Positions 34,719-45,080 of a stretch of 64,000 nucleotides of DNA are shown here, one piece after another. This DNA comes from Kolteria novifilia (lineage in GTDB: Bacteria > Planctomycetota > Planctomycetia > Kolteriales > Kolteriaceae). The stretch covers positions 7,502,001 through 7,566,000 of the forward strand of contig CP036279.1 in assembly GCA_007748055.1 (NCBI GenBank), written 5' to 3'. The notes beneath the pieces are model-generated. The model saw nothing but the letters and a program-made list of their open reading frames with translations. It had not been told where the DNA came from and ran no database searches. The position numbers and the translations under genes are program-made. Position 1 is the first letter of the stretch. Every line of letters starts with the position of its first letter.

Positions 34719-37100
34719 GTGGATGCGGCAACCGATCACCCCAAGCGGCCCGAGGGGCGCCGCGCCGGCATAAGCCTCCTCGCGGCCATCGGCTACGTCG
34801 CGATCGCGGCGGCGTTCTTCTCCCCCGTCCTACTGAGCGGACGGCTGCTCGCCCCCGGCGACGGCGGCCTCTTCTTCCTCCCCGCCTTCCTCGCTCCCAC
34901 GGGCCTGTGGTCGAACGCCAACTGGTGCGGGTTCCCGATCGCGGCCGATCCCCAGAACATGACGTGGTACCCGATCCTACAACTCTTCCGCCTGACCGGA
35001 TCCTGGAACGGGTTCGTCATCGCCGCCTATGTCGTGGCGAGTCTCGGCATGTACGCGTATGTCAAGAAGGTGACAGCCGCCGCGCTGCCCGCGTTCCTGG
35101 CCGGACTGGTCTATGGGCTCGGCGGCTTCATGGTCTCCCACCTGGGCCACCCGTCGATGATCCACGCCGCCGCGTGGCCACCGCTGATCCTGCTCGGCCT
35201 CGAGTCGTTGCGCGATCGCCTCCGGCCCGCTTGGATCGCGCTGACGGCGCTCGCGATTGGCCTCTGCCTCGTCGCCGGGCATCCGCAAATTTTCATCTAC
35301 GCCATGGGGCTCGGCGGCCTCTACGCGCTGGTTCGTTCGTGGGACGCCAGCTCGGGACCAATTCGCTACCTCTCCGCCTGCGCCTTCGCGGTCCTACTCG
35401 GTGTCGCTCTGGGCGCGATCTTGCTGCTTCCGATGCTCGAACTGACACGGTTCTCGAGCCGGGCCGCGATGACGTACGACTTCTACGACATCTTCAACCT
35501 GCGGTTGCGCGAGTGGCCGCGCGTCCTGTTTCCCTATCTCTATGGCGGATTTTGGAATCCCGCCTCGGGGGCGACGCAGCCCTCCTTTGGCGAATACGAA
35601 AGCTACGTCGAGGTGATCGGTTTTGCCGGCTTGCTCACCTGGGCGCTCGCGGGCATCGCTCTCCACGCCAGTCGCTTCCGAGCCCTCACCTGGTTCTGGG
35701 CCGCGGTGGCCCTGGTCGCGTTGTTGATGACTTTCGGCAGCGATGTCGAACCCTTGTCGGTGTTCCTCTTTCGCATCCCCGGCTACAACTGGTTCCGGTG
35801 CCCGGGACGGCATTTCCTCGAGATGTCACTCGGGCTGGCGGTTCTCTCAGGACTCGGCCTCGACGCGCTCGCGCGGCTGCCCCAGAAGAAGCGGCGCCAG
35901 CTCGCAATCCTCGCGGGGACCGGGCTCGCATTCGTTCTCTTCATCACCTACGGCTACTTCGCGCTGACCTATCTCCACCGGACCGGTTCGGGAAAGATGC
36001 CGATCGTCGCCGGGCACGACGTCCGTTTGTTTCCCTGGCTCAACCCGGCGCTCGGCGGCCCGCTGCTCGCCGCGGCCTTGGGAGTCGCCGTGCTGATCGG
36101 CTGGTCGCGCCGGTGCTCGGCCATCTGGTCGGGGCTCCTGATCGCGACGGTCGTCCTCGACCTGGGGACGTTCGGTTGGTTTTGCGAGTGGCGCCCACGC
36201 AGCGCCCCGGCGGTCCTCCTCACACCTAGCGACACTCTACTGACACTTCGCGAGCACCTAGCCAGCACCAACCAGCGGGCGTTCAGTTTCCAGCCCGCCA
36301 CCGGAACCCCCGAGTTGTTGGCGGGCCAGTACGCGCGCCTTCACCGCATCCCGATCGCAACCGGTGACAACCCGCTGGCACCCAGAACGCTGCTCGAGAT
36401 GACCAAACATTGGGATGCCGTCGAGTCGAATCTCGGCGACGAGAGCAGGGTGCTCGACGTCCTCGCTTGCCGCTACCTGCTGCTGTCGACTTCTCAGTGC
36501 CAGCGCTACGCCACCGTGCTCGCGTCCTCGCTGACCTCGGACCGATTGGCCGAGGTCGCCCGCACCGACAAGTTCGTCGTCTTCGAGAATAAGCGTGCCT
36601 GCCCGCGCTGTTGGCTGGTGCAAGAGGCGCGCGAGCCGTGCGAGGAGGGTACGCTCGCCACCCTACAGACGGGGCACTTCCCCGACGGCGACCCTTTCGA
36701 TCCCCGGAAGACCGCGCTATTGGCGTCCCCTCTCGAACTGGAGTTGGGGGCGCCCGACCCGGAGGCGACGGCGACGGTCGTTGCGGAGACCACGACCCGC
36801 GTGACAATCGCTACCTCTTCGCGATCGGCGTCGATCCTGATCCTCAGCGATGCCGACTACCCCGGATGGCAAGCCGCCGTCGATGGCGCCCCGGTGACGA
36901 TCGAACGCGTCAATCACACGATGCGCGGCGTCCCCGTTCCCGCCGGCGACCACCAGGTCGTCTTCGCCTACCGGTCGAGCACTACCCGCGTAGGCGCGAT
37001 CGTCTCGCTCGCCGCGTTGATGGTCGTCGGGCTCCTCCTCTTGTCGGTCGGAATGTCTGGCTGGACGGAGCAGAATGACGACGCCATGTCATCACAATAG
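34719..37100 (+). CDS. YfhO-type polytopic membrane protein
   Basis: About 793 residues and 12 or more hydrophobic segments with a C-terminal soluble domain. The first loop has GDGGLFFLPAF, the middle has the family motif FRCPGRHFLEMSLG, and the C-terminal block DADYPGWQAAVDGAPV...PAGDHQVVFAYRSS is strongly YfhO-like. It likely transfers sugars from polyprenyl carriers to envelope polymers; it follows a GT2 gene that could make such carriers. I chose the GTG at 34719, nine bases after AAGGAG, rather than the upstream TTG. It is the second YfhO-type gene in the window. Confidence 0.82.
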   Translation: MDAATDHPKRPEGRRAGISLLAAIGYVAIAAAFFSPVLLSGRLLAPGDGGLFFLPAFLAPTGLWSNANWCGFPIAADPQNMTWYPILQLFRLTGSWNGFVIAAYVVASLGMYAYVKKVTAAALPAFLAGLVYGLGGFMVSHLGHPSMIHAAAWPPLILLGLESLRDRLRPAWIALTALAIGLCLVAGHPQIFIYAMGLGGLYALVRSWDASSGPIRYLSACAFAVLLGVALGAILLLPMLELTRFSSRAAMTYDFYDIFNLRLREWPRVLFPYLYGGFWNPASGATQPSFGEYESYVEVIGFAGLLTWALAGIALHASRFRALTWFWAAVALVALLMTFGSDVEPLSVFLFRIPGYNWFRCPGRHFLEMSLGLAVLSGLGLDALARLPQKKRRQLAILAGTGLAFVLFITYGYFALTYLHRTGSGKMPIVAGHDVRLFPWLNPALGGPLLAAALGVAVLIGWSRRCSAIWSGLLIATVVLDLGTFGWFCEWRPRSAPAVLLTPSDTLLTLREHLASTNQRAFSFQPATGTPELLAGQYARLHRIPIATGDNPLAPRTLLEMTKHWDAVESNLGDESRVLDVLACRYLLLSTSQCQRYATVLASSLTSDRLAEVARTDKFVVFENKRACPRCWLVQEAREPCEEGTLATLQTGHFPDGDPFDPRKTALLASPLELELGAPDPEATATVVAETTTRVTIATSSRSASILILSDADYPGWQAAVDGAPVTIERVNHTMRGVPVPAGDHQVVFAYRSSTTRVGAIVSLAALMVVGLLLLSVGMSGWTEQNDDAMSSQ

Positions 37101-37334
37101 ACGGAACCTGACTATCCCGTGCGTTGAGCTTCTCGAATGTCAATGACCGCTTGCCAGCCAGCGACAACCACCGACACAACTCAACATTGCGACAGCGTTC
37201 TCGACCGGCAAGCGGCATCGCTCTACTGGGTTCGTGGCAACACCCACATGCCCACGCTGGCATGGACATGGCACCCAGCGAGTCGCCGAACGGCCACCTA
37301 CCGATGGCCACTCCAGGCTGAGAGAAATGTCGCG
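37101..37334. other. convergent intergenic region, no gene
   Basis: About 230 bases between two convergent membrane-protein genes. It contains CTGGGT...GTGGCA and TGGCACCCAG segments that look like a decayed palindromic repeat. No gene or clear terminator. Confidence 0.35.
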
Positions 37335-39122
37335 CTATCGGCGGTTGGTCGCGGCGCGCTCGGCGGCGATTCGGGTAAGCGACTCGAACTCGGCCATGTT
37401 GCGGAACCCACACTCGAGGCGCCCCGGTTCACGCATCGCGAGCTTCGGGCGAACCACCGGCGCCGCCGGCAAGGGCAAGTCCCAGCACTGGTCGGTCAAC
37501 CTCGGCGTGTAGATCACCACTCCGCCATCGGTGAGCATTCCCCGGATCATCGGTGATGGGGTCGACTCGAGCGACGTGCTCGCGTGGAACTCCCTCGGCC
37601 AACCCGAAATGGTCACCACCACGAGTAGGCTTCCCACTGTCATCAACCGAACCCATCGCCGACGACCGAGTGGCAGGATCGCGATCGCGACCGCCGCGAC
37701 AATCCAGGGAAGTGAACCAACGAGCCGAACCTCCGGCGCCGACGAGAACCAGAATCCGATCCCCACCAGGGGCGCGAGGCAGAAGGCGATCGGCCACCAT
37801 CCCCGAGCGCGTCGCCACGGCCGGAGCACGAGGCAGACCGGCACCAACGCCGCGGCGAGCGCCAGCGGAAGCACCAGATGGAAGCGACCTTCACCGAGCC
37901 AAAGGCGCTCCGCCCACCCGGCCACCCAGCTCCAGTTGCCCAGTACCGATTGCGTGTGGAAGGTGCCCGGCGTCCGGGCCCACGACTTGATGATGTCGGC
38001 CAGCGCCTGCACCTCCGCGCGCGGGACGCGCCAGTCGACCGGCAAGCCGAGCGACGGGACGGGGAAGAGCAGATAGCCGCTCAGCACGATGTTTCGTCCC
38101 ACCCACAGAACCGCCATCAGGGTGGGGAGCAAACCGATCGCGATGAGGTCCTTCGCCCGAAACGCGCGAGTTCGCCGCAGATAGTAGATCCCCGCGATCA
38201 GTGCCGCCGCCGTGCCAAAGATGATCCCGCTCGCCTTGGTCGTCACGAGGACCGCCGCAAGCGCCACGATCACGACTGTCCGCGAATAGAGAGAGGGCTG
38301 GGAGAGACGCCGTCCGAACATGCCCAAGACCTCTCCCGCCAGCGCGACGGCAAGCAGCGAGGTCACGTAGTCGGTCGAGAAACTGCGCACCTCGTGCGAG
38401 ATGGCGCAGACATAAATCCACGGCGTCAGCGCGAGGAAGTAGCCATCGACAAGTGACGTTCGCTTGGGGCGAGCTAGCACCCGGAAGAGCGAGACCGCCC
38501 AGCGCAGCACCACCGGCAACAGGATCACGCCGTTAGCGACGTGGTAGCTGATCTCCTGCCAGGGGGGAACACTTCCAAGGAGCGCGGCGACGAGGAAGCT
38601 ACTGTTGTTGAACGCGAGCTGGGCCATTAGATTCCCCAGTCCGGGGACGAGCGGATACTGCATCGACCAACGAACCGCGCCAATGTGATAGAGCCCGGTG
38701 TCATACATCCACGGCGGGCCGAGCGCGACGTTCGCGGCCGTGAGCAATATCCAACCCGCACAGACGCCGACACCCGCGAAGAAGATCGGATGCCGCGGCA
38801 TGCCCCGAAGACTTCGACGCGAGACGAGCCTTTTCGGATGACGATCCAACACCGCGATGAACCAACCCAACACGCCCAAGCCGATGACCGCGTCGGTCGC
38901 TCGCGCATCGACGGGCAACACGTAGTGCCACGTCATCAGCAGCGTGATGAGCGTCGCCCAACCTATCCAGAACGCGCGGAGCCCACCCTCGAGACCATCG
39001 TGTCGCACGCCAAGCACGCGCGACGCGAGCATACCGATCCCAACGATGACGACCAAGGAGAGAAGCCACGTCGCAAGTACTGACAGCGTAATAGGTAGCG
39101 ACTGGAGAGGCAGCGAGAACAT
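37335..39122 (-). CDS. polytopic membrane protein, LIC_10190-like
   Basis: A 595-residue protein with about twelve transmembrane segments. Residues around the first large loop read YDTGLYHIGAVRW...PLVPGLGNL, a signature I associate with the LIC_10190 family of GT-C-like membrane proteins of unknown substrate. I chose ATG 39122 (leader GGAG, then a hydrophobic N-terminus MFSLPLQSLPITLSVLATWLL) over the long upstream open frame, which has no membrane character. A short soluble C-terminal domain follows the last helix. It is divergent from the first GT39/FG-GAP fusion gene, sharing a 244-base upstream region. Confidence 0.65.
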   Translation of the reverse strand: MFSLPLQSLPITLSVLATWLLSLVVIVGIGMLASRVLGVRHDGLEGGLRAFWIGWATLITLLMTWHYVLPVDARATDAVIGLGVLGWFIAVLDRHPKRLVSRRSLRGMPRHPIFFAGVGVCAGWILLTAANVALGPPWMYDTGLYHIGAVRWSMQYPLVPGLGNLMAQLAFNNSSFLVAALLGSVPPWQEISYHVANGVILLPVVLRWAVSLFRVLARPKRTSLVDGYFLALTPWIYVCAISHEVRSFSTDYVTSLLAVALAGEVLGMFGRRLSQPSLYSRTVVIVALAAVLVTTKASGIIFGTAAALIAGIYYLRRTRAFRAKDLIAIGLLPTLMAVLWVGRNIVLSGYLLFPVPSLGLPVDWRVPRAEVQALADIIKSWARTPGTFHTQSVLGNWSWVAGWAERLWLGEGRFHLVLPLALAAALVPVCLVLRPWRRARGWWPIAFCLAPLVGIGFWFSSAPEVRLVGSLPWIVAAVAIAILPLGRRRWVRLMTVGSLLVVVTISGWPREFHASTSLESTPSPMIRGMLTDGGVVIYTPRLTDQCWDLPLPAAPVVRPKLAMREPGRLECGFRNMAEFESLTRIAAERAATNRR

Positions 39123-39366
39123 GGGGTCTCCGGCTGATTGAAACGAGAGCGCCTTCCCCGGTCGATACCTCCCCGGCCCCTTCCTGTCAACGAGACTGCA
39201 ACTCGCCCCCGAGCAACACGTTAGCGAGTCGACACACTTACCACACCCGGTGTCGTCGCGCGGAAATCCGGATTGTTGCGATCGACGCCGAGCGATATAG
39301 CGTCGCGGTTCGAGCGGGAGCGACGGGATTTCCGCATCCCGGAACTGACATCGACGACAGTCCCTG

Positions 39367-41856
39367 ATGACCCAACGCGAGGCGCGGCCCATGCCCGACG
39401 ATGACAAGCCCCAACCATCCACCTGGCGAGCGTCGCTTCGTTGGGATCTCGTCGCGGTCGCGCTCTTGGCGATCGCTTCCTGGGGGTGGGCCGGAACGGG
39501 TCACGATGCGAGAGACATCAGTCTTTGGGACGAGGCGAACTACCTCCACGAGGGAACGCAGCTTCCCCAAGTGGGACTGTCGACGCCGGAGTACGCTCCG
39601 CTCTATCAGTGCTGGTACTACTTGCTGAGCCTGCTGAGCGACGACCCGATGGTCATCAGTCGGCTCAACTACATCTCGATCGTGACCTTGGTCATCGCCT
39701 CCGTCTACGTCCTGATGCGGGGTCTTGGCGTCGGCCTTTTGCCCGCGTTCGTCACCGCTTTCGCGCTGCAACTCACCAACATCTTCGTGGCCTGGCCCTG
39801 GGTCGCTCTCTTCGCGCTGGCCATGGTCCTGCTGCTGACAACGGCGTCCTTCGCCATTGCGACCCTGACCGGACGCTTGCTCTTCCTCGCGTGCGGCTTC
39901 TTTGTCGCGAGTTACATCCGCCCGGAGTATTCCCTTTCGTGCCTGCTCCTGCTCGTCGCCTCCGCGGTGAGCTTCGCAATTCAGGCTCGCTCCAATCGAC
40001 GCCTCGTACTCGTGTCGCTGCTCTGGTCGATCCCACTCGCGGTCATCGGCCAGGACCTTCTCCTCCTCGCGGGGCACCCGTTCGAGGACCGAACCAACCG
40101 CAAGCTGGTCGCGTTCGGCCAGCACTTCGGACACGAGTGGATCTTGAGAACCGGGGCGAATCGGAATCCTTGGTTCGAGTTCGAGGAGATTCTCGAAGAG
40201 CAGTTCGGCCCCGTCGACGGCGTGCTCGACTGCCTGATCGCCAACCCCGTCGAGTTCATCACGCACGTCATTCACAACGTGCCGTACCTCGCGGGGAACA
40301 CGATCTCGCTACTCCATCCCGACGCCGCTCTCTCAAGAGCCGCGATGGTGGGCTTGGCGGCAGTCCTCTTGCTGGCGTTTGCCGGCGCGATCTGGTGGAC
40401 GCGCAAGACGCCGCGCGTCGCGTCGGAATCGAGTTCCGGTCACTGGGGAGCGGCGATCGCGATGGCGGCAGGAGTCCTCACACCCACGATGATCTCCGCG
40501 CTATTGCTCTACCCGCGACCCCACTACCTGGCTCCGGCGCTGGTGGTCGTCACGTCCCTTGGGGCAGCCGCGGTCTTGGGGTACCGACGCGTGTCGCTTC
40601 CCAAAGGCCTCCAGCTCGGAACGCTCGTGGTGCTCGCGGCGTCGGTCTACCTCGTTCATCCGACACGAAACCCGCTCTGGGAACCGATGCCCAGCGACGC
40701 GATCAACTCCCTGCCGACGAAGTCTCGAGTCCACATTCACCGCGAGATCGTCGCGCTACTGAGACGCTTCGAACTGGTCGGCCCCGAGCATCCCGTGAGT
40801 TTGCTCGACGCCGAGGGTGGTCTCGCGTTGGTGGCTGGGGAGCACTTCCATTGGATCAACCCGCTGCACAAAGCGGACGACTTTGCCGACCTGCTCAACG
40901 AGCGACGGATGAACATGGTCTTGATCTCTCCATCTCTCACGGAGCGATCTCGCTTCGCAGGCGACGCAACCTTCCAGGAATTCGCAAACGACCCATCCGC
41001 CTTCGGCTTCGCGGAGATCTCCATCCCCCACAGCCACTGGTCGCTCGCGGTCGAAACAGCTCACCTTTGGGCAACGCGTTCGAACCGGCAATTCCACTTC
41101 GGCGGCCCGGGCGATCGCCCCGTCGCCGGCGATTGGAATGGTGACGGGAAAGACGAAGTGGGGGTCTTTCGCGCGGGGAGCTTCACGCTCGATCAGGACG
41201 CCGACGCTTCGTTCTCGAGCGAACGCGATCGGCAACTCGGCATCGGATCGGACGCCCACCAACCCGTCCCCGGCGACTGGAACGGCGACGGCACCGAGGA
41301 TGTCGGGCTCTTTCTCGACGGGATCTTTTCACTCGACGTCAACGGCGATGGGATCTTCGACCCGGCTGTCGACGAAGAACTCGCCTTCGGACTCGCCGAC
41401 GATTTCCCCGTGTCGGGGGATTGGAACGGCGATGGTGTGGACGACGTCGGCGTCTTCCGCGACGGAGTCTTCCACCTCCTGTGCCGGGGGAAGGACTCGC
41501 GCCCGCGGTCGGTCATCTTCGGTGCCAAGGGGGATCGTCCCTTCGTCGGCGACTGGAACGGGGATGGCCGCCACGACCTCGGCGTTCTTCGCGGTCACCG
41601 CATCATCCTCGACGCCAACGGCGACGGAGTCTTCGAGTTCGAGCGCGACGCTGTGGTATCGACGGGCTTCCCGGAGGGCATTCCCGTCGCTGGCGATTGG
41701 AGCGGGCTCGGCCGCGACCAGCTCGGGGTCTTTGTCAACGGATGGTTCTCGCTCATCGAGGATCCCCAACTCTTTGGACCCGGCTGGGAGACGGCACCGC
41801 GATTGCGCGAACTTCCCGCTCGGTTCGCCAGCGACGACGTTGAGCCCCTCCGCTGA
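39367..41856 (+). CDS. GT39-like membrane protein fused to FG-GAP propeller, copy 1
   Basis: An 829-residue two-part protein. The first 400 or so residues are a GT-C glycosyltransferase of the ArnT/PMT type, with the catalytic-loop signature DISLWDEANYLHEG and about ten transmembrane segments. A soluble linker follows, then five to six FG-GAP-like repeats (GDWNGDGKDEVGVFR, GDWNGDGTEDVGLFL, GDWNGDGVDDVGVFR, GDWNGDGRHDLGVLR) ending in GDWSGLGRDQLGVFVNGW. The propeller should be extracytoplasmic, next to the active-site side. It is a tandem paralogue of the next gene. Function of the fusion is unknown; a glycosyltransferase with a built-in surface-binding module is plausible. An alternative start is ATG 39391. 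Confidence 0.75.
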   Translation: MTQREARPMPDDDKPQPSTWRASLRWDLVAVALLAIASWGWAGTGHDARDISLWDEANYLHEGTQLPQVGLSTPEYAPLYQCWYYLLSLLSDDPMVISRLNYISIVTLVIASVYVLMRGLGVGLLPAFVTAFALQLTNIFVAWPWVALFALAMVLLLTTASFAIATLTGRLLFLACGFFVASYIRPEYSLSCLLLLVASAVSFAIQARSNRRLVLVSLLWSIPLAVIGQDLLLLAGHPFEDRTNRKLVAFGQHFGHEWILRTGANRNPWFEFEEILEEQFGPVDGVLDCLIANPVEFITHVIHNVPYLAGNTISLLHPDAALSRAAMVGLAAVLLLAFAGAIWWTRKTPRVASESSSGHWGAAIAMAAGVLTPTMISALLLYPRPHYLAPALVVVTSLGAAAVLGYRRVSLPKGLQLGTLVVLAASVYLVHPTRNPLWEPMPSDAINSLPTKSRVHIHREIVALLRRFELVGPEHPVSLLDAEGGLALVAGEHFHWINPLHKADDFADLLNERRMNMVLISPSLTERSRFAGDATFQEFANDPSAFGFAEISIPHSHWSLAVETAHLWATRSNRQFHFGGPGDRPVAGDWNGDGKDEVGVFRAGSFTLDQDADASFSSERDRQLGIGSDAHQPVPGDWNGDGTEDVGLFLDGIFSLDVNGDGIFDPAVDEELAFGLADDFPVSGDWNGDGVDDVGVFRDGVFHLLCRGKDSRPRSVIFGAKGDRPFVGDWNGDGRHDLGVLRGHRIILDANGDGVFEFERDAVVSTGFPEGIPVAGDWSGLGRDQLGVFVNGWFSLIEDPQLFGPGWETAPRLRELPARFASDDVEPLR

Positions 41857-42294
41857 GTTTGCCCGTCCAGCTCTCTTGTTCAAAGCGCGACGGCTTTCCT
41901 CATGGGTGGTCCAGATTGCTCGTCAATCTGGGTTCGCGCAGCGAACAAGAGACCCCGGAGGACGCGCCCTTCCAACGTCCGATGCTCCCGTCTCCAAAGG
42001 GACTCGTGTGGCTGCGCCACGTCGGTTGGCAAGCAATCGAGGCTACCCGAAGCCGGGAGGAAGAGACCCCCTCTATCTCCCCCTTGGCCAAGGGGGAGCA
42101 GAAGAATGTTCCCTCGGCCAAGGGGGAGCGGAAGAGAACTCCCAGGAGTGAGGGGGAACGAGAAGACGCGGTCTCCTGGGTGGACGGACTCGGATTGCCG
42201 CGGAACTCCGGGGCGGCTATAGCCCTGGGCCACCTCGACGAATCCGGGGCTCGACAGCCGCGCGGGGAGAATAGCAAGCTAGGAGAAATCGACA
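41857..42294. repeat. intergenic region with CTCCCCCTTGG palindromes
   Basis: About 440 bases between the two paralogues. At 42077-42098 there is a perfect 22-base palindrome with half-site CTCCCCCTTGG, followed at about 42110 by a decayed copy (TCCCTCGGCCAAGGGGGAG). The same family is found at 62798-62819. AGGAG just before 42295 serves the next gene. No coding sequence is convincing. Confidence 0.6.
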
Positions 42295-44763
42295 ATGGCC
42301 GACACGCCGGGCTCCCAGACAGAGGGACGAATCACCTCCATCGCCTATGACCTGGTGATGGTCGGGTTGCTTCTGCTCACGGCCATTCCTTGGACGCAGT
42401 CCGGTTTCGCCGCTCGGGACATCGCTCTCTGGGACGAGGCGAACTACCTTCGCGATGGTGCCCAGATCGGATTCTGGGGTTTCCGCTCTCCGGAGTACGC
42501 TCCCTTCTACCAGAGTTGGTACTCGTTCCTCCACTCCTTCACGCCCGACACACTCGACCTCTATCAGCTCAACTACACGCTCATCACCGCGCTGCTGACA
42601 ACGAGCGTCTTCGCTCTCTTGCGGATGTTTGGGGTCGGCCGGCTCCTCGCCTTCCTCGTGTCGTTTGTCATGATCTTCTCGAATGTCTTCGTCGCGTGGC
42701 CCTGGGTGGGGCACTTCGCGCTGGCGATGCTGATCGGTTTCGCGATCCTCGCGATGCTGGTTCGCTCGCTGACCGCGCGGTTCGTGATCCTCGCGACAGG
42801 CCTCTTCATCGCCAACTACATCCGTCCGGAGTACGGACTCTGCTTCCTGATCGTGGCGTCACTCGGTGGGCTGTGTCTGCTCGTCCAGCTCTTCCGCGAT
42901 CGGCGGGACGTGCTCGCCGCGACCCCTTGGGTGGGTCTGCTCGCGTTCACGATCCCGATGCTCGTCCTCTCGCTGGGCAATCCATTCGAGGATCGGACCA
43001 ACCGCAAGTTCCTCGCGTTCAGTCAACACTTCTCGTATAGCTGGGTGAAGCGGACCGGCTCGACGAAGAACCCGTGGCTCAATCACCCCGAGATCATGGC
43101 CGAGCACTTCGGCTCCGCCGACTCGGTGCTCGGGTGTCTCTGGGCCAACCCGGGGGCGTTCAGCGCCCACATCGTCGACAACCTGTCGAAGCTCGCTCCG
43201 CAAACGATGCTGCTGCTCCACCCGGACATGGACCTTCCGTACCGCGCGATCGGCTACCTAATCGGCTCGCTCGTCGTCGGCCTGACTCTCTTCGGAGCGG
43301 GGCGACTCTTCTACACCAGTGCCCGAGGCCGGCTCCCCGCAACGCCCATGCTGATCGGTTTGGGGCTCGCGGTGGTGATCCTCATTCCAACGTCGGCCGC
43401 CTCGCTGATTTTGTTTCCACGCGTGCACTATCTCTTTCCGGGGCTGCTCCTGGTCGGAAGCCTGGTGTTGGCCGCCGCGTTCTCGGGACGTCCGAACCGA
43501 GTTCCCGCGCCCGTTCAGATCGCCCTCGCGGTACTTTTGGTCGGAGCGGGCTGGTGCCTGGAGCCGCGCCGGAATCCTCATTGGGATCCCCGGCGTTGCC
43601 ACACCTTCGCGGAACTGCACCCGGACGCCTACCGACAACCGGTTCGCAAAGCGATCGCGTACCTACGCAGCTTCGACTTCGTCACCTCGCGGAAATCGGG
43701 AATCGTCTTCGACGCCGAGGGAGGACTGGCGATCTTCGCCGGTCGGCACTTCTACTGGATTGATCCGATCGAGAACGAGGACGGATTCAAGCAACTCCTC
43801 GAGGATCGCGGGACGAACATGGTCGTCCTGAGTCCGGCTCTGAAGAACTTGCCGGAGCTCGCCGACGACGAACACTTCCACCGGTTCCTCGCCGACCCGG
43901 TGGCCTTCGGGTTTGGCATCGTCTCGCTTCCAGGAGTCGACTGGTCGATCGCGGTCGAGAAGAGTCTCCTCTGGACGACGCCCCGAGGTCGCCACTTCAC
44001 CTACGGCGTCGAGCGAGACATCCCGCTCGCCGGTGATTGGAATGGGGACGGGCGCCACGAGATCGGCGTCTTCCGGCAAGGGCTCTTCTCCCTCGATACG
44101 GACGGCGACGGCGCCTACGACGCGGAATGCGATCGCGTCGTCGCCTTTGGAATTCCCTCCGACAAGCCGGTCACCGGAGACTGGGACGGGGACGGCATCG
44201 ACGATGTGGGCGTCTACCGCGAGGGTTCCTTCGTGCTCGACCTCAACGGAAACGGACGGTTCGACGCCGAGAGTGAACTGTCCCTTCGTTTCGGCGAGCC
44301 AGGCGACGATCCAGTGATCGGGGATTGGGATGGGGACGGCAAGGACGACGTGGGAGTCTTCCGCAACGGCGTCTTCTTCCTCCGCCAAGTAGGAGCACCG
44401 AACGGGTACGTCGAAGTCTACTACGGCGTGGCGAGCGATCGGCCGATCGCTGGGGACTGGAACGGTGACGGACGCGACGACATCGGGGTCCTTCGCGGCT
44501 CCTCGGCCATCGTCGACACCAACGGCGACGGACGCTACGATCCGCGCGTCGACACGACGGTAGCGGCCGGCGTCCCGGGCAGCACGCTCGTCGCCGGCGA
44601 CTGGTCCGGGGCGGGGCACGATCAGCTCGGCCTCTTCCTAGACGGTTGGTTCTCGTTGCTTGAGGACAACCGCATCGTCGGCATCATGCCCGAGGTGAAG
44701 AAGCAGGGCGTCCCCACGGACCTCATCGAGATCGCCACCAGAAAGGAGAGACCCGTCCGCTGA
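42295..44763 (+). CDS. GT39-like membrane protein fused to FG-GAP propeller, copy 2
   Basis: An 822-residue tandem paralogue of the preceding gene, colinear over its whole length. The catalytic-loop motif is DIALWDEANYLRDG, then FRSPEYAPFYQSWY, about ten transmembrane segments and NPFEDRTNRKFLAFSQH in common with copy 1. The C-terminal part has repeats GDWNGDGRHEIGVFR, GDWDGDGIDDVGVYR, GDWDGDGKDDVGVFR, GDWNGDGRDDIGVLR and GDWSGAGHDQLGLFL. The acidic D-x-D/N-x-D-G loops should bind calcium. It starts with ATG behind AGGAG. The pair arose by gene duplication and both copies have kept intact motifs. Confidence 0.75.
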   Translation: MADTPGSQTEGRITSIAYDLVMVGLLLLTAIPWTQSGFAARDIALWDEANYLRDGAQIGFWGFRSPEYAPFYQSWYSFLHSFTPDTLDLYQLNYTLITALLTTSVFALLRMFGVGRLLAFLVSFVMIFSNVFVAWPWVGHFALAMLIGFAILAMLVRSLTARFVILATGLFIANYIRPEYGLCFLIVASLGGLCLLVQLFRDRRDVLAATPWVGLLAFTIPMLVLSLGNPFEDRTNRKFLAFSQHFSYSWVKRTGSTKNPWLNHPEIMAEHFGSADSVLGCLWANPGAFSAHIVDNLSKLAPQTMLLLHPDMDLPYRAIGYLIGSLVVGLTLFGAGRLFYTSARGRLPATPMLIGLGLAVVILIPTSAASLILFPRVHYLFPGLLLVGSLVLAAAFSGRPNRVPAPVQIALAVLLVGAGWCLEPRRNPHWDPRRCHTFAELHPDAYRQPVRKAIAYLRSFDFVTSRKSGIVFDAEGGLAIFAGRHFYWIDPIENEDGFKQLLEDRGTNMVVLSPALKNLPELADDEHFHRFLADPVAFGFGIVSLPGVDWSIAVEKSLLWTTPRGRHFTYGVERDIPLAGDWNGDGRHEIGVFRQGLFSLDTDGDGAYDAECDRVVAFGIPSDKPVTGDWDGDGIDDVGVYREGSFVLDLNGNGRFDAESELSLRFGEPGDDPVIGDWDGDGKDDVGVFRNGVFFLRQVGAPNGYVEVYYGVASDRPIAGDWNGDGRDDIGVLRGSSAIVDTNGDGRYDPRVDTTVAAGVPGSTLVAGDWSGAGHDQLGLFLDGWFSLLEDNRIVGIMPEVKKQGVPTDLIEIATRKERPVR

Positions 44764-44866
44764 CCGGCGACAACGATCATTGTTGGAAGGCGAGTTGTCA
44801 CTTGTAGGGTGATGCTTGACCCACCGTGAAAGTCTCGGCGGGAGTGCGGGAAGGGATCGGGCCGAG

Positions 44867-44939
<73 letters not shown>

Positions 44940-45035
44940 AAACTGCGACCGAGCAATCCATTCTATAGTCGGGCTCGGGAAACGGCAGCGACAAGACCGA
45001 CCATTTCTCGATCGGTGTGATCGCTACATCTTCGA

Positions 45036-45051
45036 TGTTCCACGTGGAACA
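45036..45051. promoter_or_regulatory. parS-like site 1
   Basis: TGTTCCACGTGGAACA, a perfect 16-base palindrome matching the ParB-binding parS consensus (TGTTNCACGTGAAACA) with one symmetric substitution. It lies in the short gap between tRNA-Lys and the GT39 gene. Confidence 0.8.
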
Positions 45052-45080
45052 TCCCATTTCGCCAAGCCTCCCCGATCGCG

